From NCBI GenBank assembly GCA_026415615.1, contig JAOAGT010000005.1, positions 185,921-249,920 on the forward strand: 64,000 bases of DNA. The letters are read 5' to 3'. Below the pieces are notes generated by a model. It saw only the letters and a program-made list of their open reading frames with translations, was not told the origin of the DNA and did no database searches. Shown here piece by piece: positions 42,586-50,079 of the stretch. The position numbers were made by a program, and so were the translations under genes. Within the stretch, counting starts at the first letter, position 1, and every line of letters starts with the position of its first letter. The DNA is from Thermoleophilia bacterium (GTDB lineage Bacteria; Actinomycetota; Thermoleophilia; RBG-16-64-13).

Positions 42586-43623
42586 CTATCTGGAGCCCCC
42601 TCCAAGACTGGAGCCCCCTCCAAGGCTAGTCACACTGGGACTGTGTAGAGCAAGCCCCAGGTTGTCCTGAATCAGGCGTATAAGCGGCCTCTCGGTACTT
42701 GCCCTGATGGACACATAACATTGATCACATTTTCTGCGGGTGGAAGCAAAGCCTCTTACCGCCTCCCTCCGCGAGCGAAACTTTAGATCAGGAAACATCG
42801 AACAAGCGTTAAGTAGTCCGTCGGGCCGAACCACAATAAACCTTCTTGCCGCCTGGCAACCCTTGCGGCCTCCTTGAGCAAAGAACTGATAGGTTTGCTC
42901 CAATATCCAGCTTGAGTTAAGAATCACGTCCGAGCGACGCTTGTGCTCCTTAGCCCATTCGATGTGGGAGCGAAGCAGAGCGAGATCTTCGGAGCTCGTT
43001 ATACACAGGCTCTCATCACCAGTGCGAAGAACGCTATAGGCGCTAAAGGAGATCTGAGTCCCCCACTCTTCTGCTTTTGCGACAAGGGCGGGAATCTCGG
43101 CAAAATTAGCCCGGGTAAGAGCAGTATTCAGTACAACATCTTTGCGCCCATATGTGCGGCAGAGATAGGGGATGAGCTCGCTCATCTTGGCAAAAAGCCC
43201 TGGAATGCGCCGAAACTCGTCGTGACGCTCATCGGGAAAATCGAGCGAAATGGAAAAAAGCGAGACCCCAGCCTCCTTTAGAGACAAGTAGCGCTCCTCG
43301 GTCAGAAGCCACGAATTGGTCACGCACACTACCAGGGGGAGCCCGCTGGGCCGCTTAACCGCGCGTACAATCTCTTCCAGATCCGGCCTGAGGAGAGGCT
43401 CTCCACCGGAGATCTGGCACACTCCGGGCTTTAGCATCCTTGAGTAGCGCTCGTAGTCCGCCGGACTCATAACGGCGCCTTCTTGCTTTATGCCTCCCTT
43501 GTCGCAGTGAAGGCAGTGCGCTACGCACGAATGAGTGACCTCAAACGACACGCACACCGGCCAGCCAATCGTCCGATTCCACAAGGACCGAAGCCCGATC
43601 TTAAACGCCTCGCCTGTCTTCAT
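42586..43623 (-). CDS. Radical SAM protein, SPASM-like
   Basis: 345 residues. The 4Fe-4S site is CVAHCLHC (CxxxCxxC) near residue 33; SAM contacts include ISGGEPLLRPDL and a LFSISLDFPDE strand. The C-terminal part has RKGCQAARRFIVVRPDGLLNACSMFP and KCDQCYVSI, cysteines typical of an extra SPASM or twitch cluster. Such enzymes modify peptides or cofactors by radical chemistry. The extreme C-terminus is a doubled SLGGGS from an 18-bp duplication. The start codon is 18 bases from that of the divergent glycosyl-phosphate transferase frame. Confidence 0.8.
   Translation of the reverse strand: MKTGEAFKIGLRSLWNRTIGWPVCVSFEVTHSCVAHCLHCDKGGIKQEGAVMSPADYERYSRMLKPGVCQISGGEPLLRPDLEEIVRAVKRPSGLPLVVCVTNSWLLTEERYLSLKEAGVSLFSISLDFPDERHDEFRRIPGLFAKMSELIPYLCRTYGRKDVVLNTALTRANFAEIPALVAKAEEWGTQISFSAYSVLRTGDESLCITSSEDLALLRSHIEWAKEHKRRSDVILNSSWILEQTYQFFAQGGRKGCQAARRFIVVRPDGLLNACSMFPDLKFRSRREAVRGFASTRRKCDQCYVSIRASTERPLIRLIQDNLGLALHSPSVTSLGGGSSLGGGSR
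42590..42625. repeat. 18-bp tandem duplication at the end of the radical SAM gene
   Basis: CTGGAGCCCCCTCCAAG occurs at 42590-42606 and 42608-42624, each followed by one further base. It encodes the repeated SLGGGS tail just before the stop. Confidence 0.9.
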
Positions 43624-43641
43624 TAGCCCCTCTCTTTACCC

Positions 43642-44919
43642 ATGTATGGTCACTCAATGGTAGGATGCAAACTGAACAAACAACAACTGTGTTGCAGCAA
43701 CAACAGCTTTTGGCCAAAGGTGCTGGATTTCCTAACTAGCTTTTTCCACCGGCTGGGAATTGCCGCTCCCGGGCGCCTGGGTTGGGTGACGGTAGTTGTA
43801 ACCTTCGTGATCGCCGTCTTGGCAGCCTGGTGGTTCACACCGCGCGTACGCCTGTTTGCGCTAAGAGTAGGCTGGGCAGATGAGCCCAACCCCCGGCGCT
43901 TAAACCGCGAACCGCTCCCCAACGCCGGGGGGCTGGCCATCTTCGCGTCAGTTATCGTCGCCCTGGTCATGGCCACTCTGCTTCGGCGCATAGTGATTCA
44001 GGACGTACAGGTACAGATCCTAGCCATCTTGCTCGGAGCCTCTTTTCTCATCATGGCCGGTTTTATCGACGACCAATTTGAGCTTCCCCCGGTCTTTCGC
44101 CTCATCGTGCAGCTTATGGCCGCTCTTCTCTTGGTAGGAGTGGGAATTCGCATCGAGATCGCCTGGGGAGGCAGCTTCGCGATTGTCATATCTACGGTGG
44201 TCACAGTCATATGGATCATGGCCATTACAAACGCCATCAACCTACTTGACGGTGTAGATGGGTTAGCAGGAGGGGTAAGTTTCATCACCGCCATGAGCCT
44301 ACTGGCCGTATCTGCCCAGGACCAAGCTAAGGCCGCAGCCACGCTGCTTCTGGCCGCAGTGGCGGGCGCCGCACTCGGTTTCTTGCGTCATAACTTCCCT
44401 CCCTCTCGCATTATCATGGGGGACAGCGGGGCATACTTCTTTGGCTTTGTCCTCTCCGCCTCTAGCATTCTGGGAAGCTTAAAGGTAACCACTCTGTTTA
44501 GCCTCTTCCCCACTGTTTTCTATCTTCTTTTGTTCTTCGCCTTGCCCCTGATTGACACAATACAGGTGATTTTCCGTCGGCTGCTTAAACGCAAGAACCC
44601 TCTGTCCAGTCCCGGGAAGGACCACCTTCACCATGGTTTGCTTGCTCGCGGCCTCTCGCAAACCCGCACTACCCTTATCCTGTGGGGAGTAACACTGGTT
44701 GCCAACATGGTGGCGATGGCAGTCCAGGGAATGTCGGTGGCGGTAATACTAACCACAGCCCTGGGCATTATTGTGTTTCTCACCGTAATCGTGTGGATGC
44801 GGCGCCGTGCGCTTAGACGAGCGCTTGCTCTTCGCGTGCCGAGCTCCGGAATTAGCCCCGAGCAAACGCCGCCACCCGCCAGCCATGGAGACACCCCACC
44901 CACCAACAAGAACGACTGA
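43642..44919 (+). CDS. wecA: WecA/TagO-type undecaprenyl-phosphate sugar-1-phosphate transferase
   Basis: Up to 425 residues from ATG 43642; GTG 43720 (after AAAGG) is a plausible shorter start that removes a Cys/Asn-rich leader. About eleven membrane segments. Active-site blocks: FIDDQFELPP, NAINLLDGVDGLAGG, RIIMGDSGAYFFG and DHLHHGLLARG, in the order of the polyprenyl-phosphate N-acetylhexosamine-1-phosphate transferases. It starts synthesis of a wall polymer such as teichoic-type or S-layer-anchoring polysaccharide, fitting the SLH protein at 2-3 kb. The last 60 residues are polar and Pro-rich. Confidence 0.88.
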   Translation: MYGHSMVGCKLNKQQLCCSNNSFWPKVLDFLTSFFHRLGIAAPGRLGWVTVVVTFVIAVLAAWWFTPRVRLFALRVGWADEPNPRRLNREPLPNAGGLAIFASVIVALVMATLLRRIVIQDVQVQILAILLGASFLIMAGFIDDQFELPPVFRLIVQLMAALLLVGVGIRIEIAWGGSFAIVISTVVTVIWIMAITNAINLLDGVDGLAGGVSFITAMSLLAVSAQDQAKAAATLLLAAVAGAALGFLRHNFPPSRIIMGDSGAYFFGFVLSASSILGSLKVTTLFSLFPTVFYLLLFFALPLIDTIQVIFRRLLKRKNPLSSPGKDHLHHGLLARGLSQTRTTLILWGVTLVANMVAMAVQGMSVAVILTTALGIIVFLTVIVWMRRRALRRALALRVPSSGISPEQTPPPASHGDTPPTNKND

Positions 44920-44966
44920 CTCAAATACCCGGCAAGAACCCCTGGACTCTCGAAGCTAAGCACACC

Positions 44967-45062
44967 CAAACAGCAAACTCGGGGGTAGCCTTCCGTGTGA
45001 GGTCGAGGTTGAGCTCCCGAGTAAGGTGGAGGTTGACCGCCCGTACTCAGTCGAGGGTGGCC
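44967..45062 (-). repeat. Degenerate 24-bp repeats, octapeptide pattern on the minus strand
   Basis: Four units of 24 bases; in one minus-strand frame they read GHPRLSTG, GQPPPYSG, AQPRPHTE, GYPRVCCL, a Pro-rich octapeptide with Pro fixed at position 3. They start 11 bases after the stop of the DUF4097-like lipoprotein, in another frame. Either a decayed Pro-rich tail or a non-coding repeat. Confidence 0.5.
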
Positions 45063-45073
45063 CGCCCCCGTTT

Positions 45074-45952
45074 TCACTCGGCCACCAGTGTCAAGGAGCC
45101 TACGCTCATCTTGACCGCGATGATGATAAGTTTGGCTTGAGGTTGTGTCCCAACCACGGGGGTTGAATAGACCCCGCCTGTAACCACCCACGGGCCCGTG
45201 GTCGACACTAGGTTTAGCGAACCCGAAACCACAATACGAGCAGGGGTAGTCGCCGGCACACTTATTTTTACAGTGCCCGCACCTGCCTCCACGTCCACAC
45301 GGCAGTCACTTCGTAGCTGGCCCGAGAAGTCAAGCGTATAAGACCCTGCGCCAACCTTAAACTTGACCGACCTGCAATTGGCGTTGGCAAGACCAACCAC
45401 TGTCACGGTGGAAGCGCCGGTCTCGTACACAAAAGACTCCATTTGGCCCGGGTTGGGGGCATTGAACATGACCTTGGTCTTGGCAGCCCCGTCTTTGATG
45501 CGCAGCCGAAGCAGCGTAAGGCCGCTAAAGTCGTAAGTACCCTCGTACGCACCGGCCTCCACCTCTAGGCGGATGGGAGCCTTACCAAGCTGCAAACGCC
45601 ACTCGTTGGTAGCCTGCGGCTCCCAGCCAGATAGTCCCTTACGTTTCCCTTGGCGGATGGCTAGCTTTCCTTCGGTTCGTTTGATCTCAGGTGCCCATTC
45701 CGGCACGTTACAATGAATGCTCCCCGAAGCGAGACCAGGAGCCCCTGGCGAAATGCTAAGTTTGCCCGCGCCCATAACCAGTTGCACATCTGTCACCGCA
45801 GCGCCGCCCAACGGCTCATCGACCTGGTACTCCTTGGTGACCCCAATCTTTACCGTGCCGCAGCCAGACAGCAACAGGAGACCGGCAATCAGCGAAGTCA
45901 ACAGAAGACCAGCAATTAGCGCAGTCACAAGAGCTAGCCGCTTGGCATTCAT
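45074..45952 (-). CDS. Lipoprotein with beta-helix-like DUF4097/DUF2154-type repeats
   Basis: 292 residues from ATG 45952 (GGGGGG upstream). A lipoprotein signal ends LLLLSGC, and the hydrophobic core contains a doubled LIAGLLL made by a 27-bp duplication. The mature part alternates Gly/Ala turns and short strands (VMGAGKLSISPG, VEAGAYEGTYDFSGL, KVGAGSYTLDFSG, VEAGAGTVKISVP), a ladder typical of the toast-rack/DUF4097 group near cell-envelope stress genes. Exposed on the outer membrane face; no enzyme motif. Confidence 0.7.
   Translation of the reverse strand: MNAKRLALVTALIAGLLLTSLIAGLLLLSGCGTVKIGVTKEYQVDEPLGGAAVTDVQLVMGAGKLSISPGAPGLASGSIHCNVPEWAPEIKRTEGKLAIRQGKRKGLSGWEPQATNEWRLQLGKAPIRLEVEAGAYEGTYDFSGLTLLRLRIKDGAAKTKVMFNAPNPGQMESFVYETGASTVTVVGLANANCRSVKFKVGAGSYTLDFSGQLRSDCRVDVEAGAGTVKISVPATTPARIVVSGSLNLVSTTGPWVVTGGVYSTPVVGTQPQAKLIIIAVKMSVGSLTLVAE
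45872..45925. repeat. 27-bp imperfect tandem duplication in a signal peptide
   Basis: Units 45872-45898 and 45899-45925 differ at about four positions and double the hydrophobic core of the lipoprotein signal sequence. Confidence 0.8.
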
Positions 45953-45976
45953 TGATTCACCCCCCACCCATGTTTC

Positions 45977-46954
45977 TTACCCTGGGTCGAGCCGGCTCAG
46001 CCCCCGGCGCAGAGCATCACTCACCGCTTGCTTGTACTCCTGGCGGGTAATTGGCCGAGCTATCTCCGGGTACAAAAAGGCCTTATGCGCAGGTCGGTAT
46101 TGGTCCATGACGTTGATATATGTACTCCTAGAAATCTCGGTAGCGATGAATTCCATGACCTCTGCTGTTCCCGCAAGACCTTCCGGCAAAACCAAGTGTC
46201 TCACGAGAAGACCACGGCGAGCTACCCCTCGTTCGTCGAGCCGCAGATCACCCACCTGGCGGTGCATTTCCCTGACAGCCGCAAGATTACGCCGCACGTA
46301 GTCTCCGACTCCAGAAAGACGCGCCGCTACACTCTCATCAGCGTATTTCATGTCGGGCATGTAGATGTCGATGACACCATCCAACAAGCGCAAAGTGCCC
46401 AGCGAGTCATACCCGCCAGTGTTGTAGACCACAGGTAGATGCAACCCTTTTCCAGCAGCTATGTCCAGGGCGGCAATTATCTGAGGGACCACATGACTGG
46501 GAGAAACCAGGTTGACGTTCTCGCATCCGAGAACCTGTAGCTCCAGCATGATGGCCGCCAGCTCGGCGGAAGACTTCTCCCAGATTCGAGCTCGCACGGC
46601 GTGACCGACGTTTGGCTGGCTAATGTCATGATTCTGACAAAACACACAGGCCAGGTTACACCCGGCAAAGAAGATGGTCCCGGAGCCGCCCCTACCCACC
46701 AAGGGCGCCTCCTCCCCATAGTGAGGACCGTAGCTGGCCACCTGCGCGAGCGGTCCCACACCGCAAGCCCCTAGTTCTCCGTTCAGTCTATTCACCCGAC
46801 AGCGTCGTGGGCAAAGCACGCAGCGTCTAAGACGCTTCCAGGCCCGCTCAGCGCGGCGAGCAAGCTCGCCCGATTCATGCAAGGCCAAGTAAGAGGGCCA
46901 GCTCGAGGGTTCGCCTCGAGAAGAACCTTGCTCTTGATTCGGAGAAAACAACAT
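45977..46954 (-). CDS. Radical SAM protein, PflX/PflA-like
   Basis: 325 residues. N-terminal Cys set CVLCPRRC...GACGVG (a possible metal site) precedes the radical SAM site CNLACVFC in FFAGCNLACVFCQNHDIS. Later blocks ENVNLVSPSHVVPQI and YNTGGYDSLGTL and IYMPDMKYAD are typical of the PflX/YjjW-like group, thought to activate glycyl-radical enzymes, although the target is usually unknown and none lies in the window. The downstream lipoprotein begins 24 bases after its stop. Confidence 0.82.
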   Translation of the reverse strand: MLFSPNQEQGSSRGEPSSWPSYLALHESGELARRAERAWKRLRRCVLCPRRCRVNRLNGELGACGVGPLAQVASYGPHYGEEAPLVGRGGSGTIFFAGCNLACVFCQNHDISQPNVGHAVRARIWEKSSAELAAIMLELQVLGCENVNLVSPSHVVPQIIAALDIAAGKGLHLPVVYNTGGYDSLGTLRLLDGVIDIYMPDMKYADESVAARLSGVGDYVRRNLAAVREMHRQVGDLRLDERGVARRGLLVRHLVLPEGLAGTAEVMEFIATEISRSTYINVMDQYRPAHKAFLYPEIARPITRQEYKQAVSDALRRGLSRLDPG

Positions 46955-47165
46955 TCAAAACCGCCTTCGCTCTCCTAACATCCCGCAGTCGGCCAAACAT
47001 CCCGCACGCGAGTAGATGCTCCACAATTCCCGCGCTGGTAAACGCCCCGGCCTGTTTAGGCTTTCTCCTTTACAATATAGCCAAGGTAGCAAGCCGGACG
47101 CCGCGGCGAGCTGTCCCAGCAAACAACAGAACCGGCGGGATAAGAACTGAAAGGCAGAGAGCCAG

Positions 47166-49871
47166 ATGAGTAGCGACGCCGCGAGCAAACAGTGGTACTA
47201 CCTAGCCCCTGTCTCTCCCTCACCCGAGACTCCAGATTCAACTCCAACCCCCTCCACATCGGCGCAACAGGTCGGCCCCCTCACTTGGGAAGAGATCGTT
47301 CAGGCGGCTCGGCAAGGAAGTCTTCGCCCCGACAGCCTAGTTTGGGGTCCCTCGCTCGCCACTTGGACACGCGCCGACACTATCCCGGGCCTGTTTGCAC
47401 CCGCCGTGCCAACCGCGGCTGGTCTAAGTTCGCCAGTCCAAGCGGGCTACCCAAGCGCAGCTCCAGCACGCAAGCGCTCGCAACTTCTCCCCATTCTCAT
47501 TCCTGTCATTGCGCTCCTGGTGGTCGGAGGCGGACTAGGAGCTTACTTTGGGTTCTTCTACGACCGCGGCAAAGAGACGGCAGTTACCACCAGCACATCG
47601 ATAGCTGGAACTGTGCCCACTACCGAGCCAGAAGGCTCGGGAGGCAAGCTGGGCGTAGCTGACTACCAGCCGCCGCAGCCGGACAAGATCGTGGAGGTGC
47701 CGGGCTGGGGTCCAGTGCCGGTTAATAGGGTGGGCGTAGTCCTAGCCGAGGGCCGGTCTAGAAGCGACGCGCAGAAGCTCGCCGAAGACCTGGGCGGAAC
47801 GGTCGTCGGGGCGGTCGAGTTCATCAACGCCTACGAAATTGAGATTGCCGCAACAACCGAAGCCGACCTAAAAGCCGCTCTTGACAAAGCTAAGAAAAGC
47901 GAAGGCGTAGAGCTTGCTTTCCCAGATCTTCCGATTGTGCGGTTTACTGAGATTTGGGGAGTAAGGCAAAGCCCCCTTAACGACCCAGTCTACGCCGAAG
48001 GCCGCGACGCCGGACTTAAGCTAATCGGAGCTCCCCAGGCCTGGACATATATCCGTAGTTGCGGACTACCTCTGTCGGAAGTCCACGTGGGAGTAGTTGA
48101 CGACGGCCTCTATCGCGGTAACGGCGAATACGACGAGGTAAACGTTTACTTCCCCGACCCCAATGCCGGAGAGCTCGGTGAGCCCCAAAGGCCTCACGGC
48201 AGCCACGGGACTATGGTGGCCGGACAAATCGCGGCCGACCCCAGTGACGGAGGCATGACAGGCATTGCCTCTACTGCATTGGGAGAGTTGCTGACGCTGT
48301 CGATGATCAACAACTTCGACGCTCACTACTCTGACTGCACGGTGCCGTCGGGCAATCCAAACGACCCAACGGTCGCCACGGGCAAAGACGGAGTCGCGCG
48401 CTCCTTTGGCTCTTTGGTTGCAATTACCAGAGCGGTGGAAGCAGGAGCCAAGATAATCAACTGCTCCTGGGGTTTTGACCCCGGGTATCTCCTCAATCTG
48501 TATAAGAAAGAGCAGAACGGCGAGGTTCCTGCGGGCACATACGCCGCCGCCTACGCGGCTGCCGAAGACAAGGCCGCGGTCTACCGGCGGTTTTTTGAGA
48601 AGATGAGCACCGAACATCCCGATGTCCTCTTTGTATGTGCAGCTGGCAACACTAGTTTTCCCGGACAGGGCAACTTGGAATTTCCCGCTGGCTACCCGCT
48701 ACCCAATCTGATCACGGTGGGAAACGTTAACAACGATGGCACCACCGCAACGTCATCATCACGGATTAATACCGAGCCTGGCAAAGAATTTGAGATCACT
48801 TTGGCCGCCCCGGGAGAGCAAGCAATAAAGGGCGTTGACCGGGACGGCAAGCCGATCATGGTGGGCTACGTGGAGGAGTCGGGACAAGCCCAGCTTGGCG
48901 GCGGAACAAGTGCTGCTTCACCCCAGGTGGCAGCGGCTGCAGCCCTACTCTTAGCGCTCGATCCCGACCTAACCGCCCAGGAGATCAAGCAGATCTTAAG
49001 CGAGACAGCTCGGCCGGGGCCCGAGGACGTGGGCGGAAAGATTGTAGCTGTTGACCAGGCTGTGCTTCGCCTAATCAACGAGCGCCGCCAAGATCAGGGC
49101 TTACCCCCGGTTACTGGCGAGGACCTGGAAAAAGCAGGCGTCATTGACGCCGTAGCTATCAGCCAAGATGAGCCAAATACCTGGACGGTAAAAGCTATTG
49201 TGGAGGCGCTTCCCTCTGCCTCAGGAGCCGAGATCACCATCAGCGCAACTACTGGTGTAAAGATCACGGGAGAGCTTGTTCAGAAGATCACCGCCCCTGG
49301 TGAGATTGTCTGGACCCCAGTAGTGGTGCCCAATGAAACAGCCGAGATAACGGTGACCCGCTCTGACACCGGCGCCGCCAGCGTCATCCGCTTTCAAGTG
49401 ATTGACCTAAATGGCACGTGGACAGGCACACTGGTGTTTACCGACATTCAGCTCTCACCCGAAGCCCAAGCCGAGCTCGACCAGCTGGCCGAGAATCCGC
49501 CCGAGGAGCTAGAGGGCTGCGATCTAAGCTCCATCGCGGCGATTCTTGAACAACTTAAGGGGAAACCGTGTCCGCTAACCCTTGACATAACTACTGAGGA
49601 AGGCGGCACAGGCACGGCTTCGCTTTACATAGACTTTAGCCCTCTTAGCGAATCTGCCGAGCCGCTTGAAGCCCCCGGAATACCCATAACATGGAGCGGC
49701 AACGGTTTCACCCTCTCGAGTAGCGCGAACGACGGGACGATGACCATGAGCGGGCAGGCTTCTCTCGTGGGCGAAGACGAAGTGCTGAGCGGAACACTCA
49801 CACTCGGGGCAGTTCAAGAAGGCAAAACCGTTTACACCATCGTCGGCCAATGGAGCGCTACAAAGCAATAG
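47166..49871 (+). CDS. Membrane-anchored subtilase (S8) with N-terminal GYF_2-like domain
   Basis: 901 residues. Residues about 9-78 resemble a GYF_2 domain (QWYYLAP...GPLTWEEIVQAARQGSL...ATWTRAD). A membrane helix (about 105-127, ending GAYFGFFY) and a Thr/Ser linker follow. An inhibitor-like propeptide region (VGVVLAEGRSRSDAQKLAEDLGG) leads to the peptidase with Asp in VGVVDDG (D312 or D313), H347 in HGSHGTMVAG and S582 in GGGTSAASP; oxyanion Asn in CAAGNTS. The last 280 residues are beta-rich. N-terminus should be cytoplasmic and protease outside. GAAAGGCAGAG precedes the start. Confidence 0.88.
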   Translation: MSSDAASKQWYYLAPVSPSPETPDSTPTPSTSAQQVGPLTWEEIVQAARQGSLRPDSLVWGPSLATWTRADTIPGLFAPAVPTAAGLSSPVQAGYPSAAPARKRSQLLPILIPVIALLVVGGGLGAYFGFFYDRGKETAVTTSTSIAGTVPTTEPEGSGGKLGVADYQPPQPDKIVEVPGWGPVPVNRVGVVLAEGRSRSDAQKLAEDLGGTVVGAVEFINAYEIEIAATTEADLKAALDKAKKSEGVELAFPDLPIVRFTEIWGVRQSPLNDPVYAEGRDAGLKLIGAPQAWTYIRSCGLPLSEVHVGVVDDGLYRGNGEYDEVNVYFPDPNAGELGEPQRPHGSHGTMVAGQIAADPSDGGMTGIASTALGELLTLSMINNFDAHYSDCTVPSGNPNDPTVATGKDGVARSFGSLVAITRAVEAGAKIINCSWGFDPGYLLNLYKKEQNGEVPAGTYAAAYAAAEDKAAVYRRFFEKMSTEHPDVLFVCAAGNTSFPGQGNLEFPAGYPLPNLITVGNVNNDGTTATSSSRINTEPGKEFEITLAAPGEQAIKGVDRDGKPIMVGYVEESGQAQLGGGTSAASPQVAAAAALLLALDPDLTAQEIKQILSETARPGPEDVGGKIVAVDQAVLRLINERRQDQGLPPVTGEDLEKAGVIDAVAISQDEPNTWTVKAIVEALPSASGAEITISATTGVKITGELVQKITAPGEIVWTPVVVPNETAEITVTRSDTGAASVIRFQVIDLNGTWTGTLVFTDIQLSPEAQAELDQLAENPPEELEGCDLSSIAAILEQLKGKPCPLTLDITTEEGGTGTASLYIDFSPLSESAEPLEAPGIPITWSGNGFTLSSSANDGTMTMSGQASLVGEDEVLSGTLTLGAVQEGKTVYTIVGQWSATKQ

Positions 49872-49940
49872 ACGCGGCGCGACAATAGAAGATTCTGAGG
49901 AAAACGTCGCTTACCGGGGTCTCTCAAGCCAAAAGCACCC

Positions 49941-49969
49941 TTGCTAGGCGAACATTTGTTCGCTATACT
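49941..49969 (+). promoter_or_regulatory. Promoter of dnaE2
   Basis: -35 TTGCTA (49941-49946) and -10 TATACT (49964-49969) are separated by exactly 17 bases. LexA box 1 fills the spacer and box 2 follows the expected start point near 49976, so repression by LexA would be direct. Confidence 0.75.
49949..49962. promoter_or_regulatory. LexA (SOS) box 1
   Basis: CGAACATTTGTTCG, a match to the Gram-positive SOS palindrome CGAAC-N4-GTTCG, placed between the -35 and -10 boxes of the dnaE2 promoter. Confidence 0.88.
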
Positions 49970-49979
49970 CTGGCTCTCC

Positions 49980-49993
49980 TGAACATACGTTCG
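49980..49993. promoter_or_regulatory. LexA (SOS) box 2
   Basis: TGAACATACGTTCG, one base off the palindrome, centred 31 bases (about three helical turns) after box 1 and just downstream of the expected transcription start. Confidence 0.82.
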
Positions 49994-50007
49994 GTAGGTA
50001 GGGGTGC

Positions 50008-50079
50008 TTGACAGCGGAGACCCCATTTTCATCTTATTGCTTTTTTAAAAATTGCAATTTTTATTGCAAAAATGGATAG
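50008..50079 (+). CDS. Short upstream ORF overlapping the dnaE2 start
   Basis: TTG 50008 is preceded by AGGTAGGGG and opens a frame of 23 codons ending TAG at 50077-50079, five bases past the dnaE2 ATG (50072-50074). The predicted peptide has three Cys (SSYCFFKNCNFYCKNG). The dnaE2 ATG has no ribosome site of its own and sits in an AT-rich stretch with TTGCAA twice, so translation could be coupled through this ORF. Prediction from position only. Confidence 0.4.
   Translation: MTAETPFSSYCFFKNCNFYCKNG

Noticed and set aside
45717-46301. 194-codon plus-strand ORF
   Set aside because: Antisense to the lipoprotein and radical SAM genes on the minus strand.
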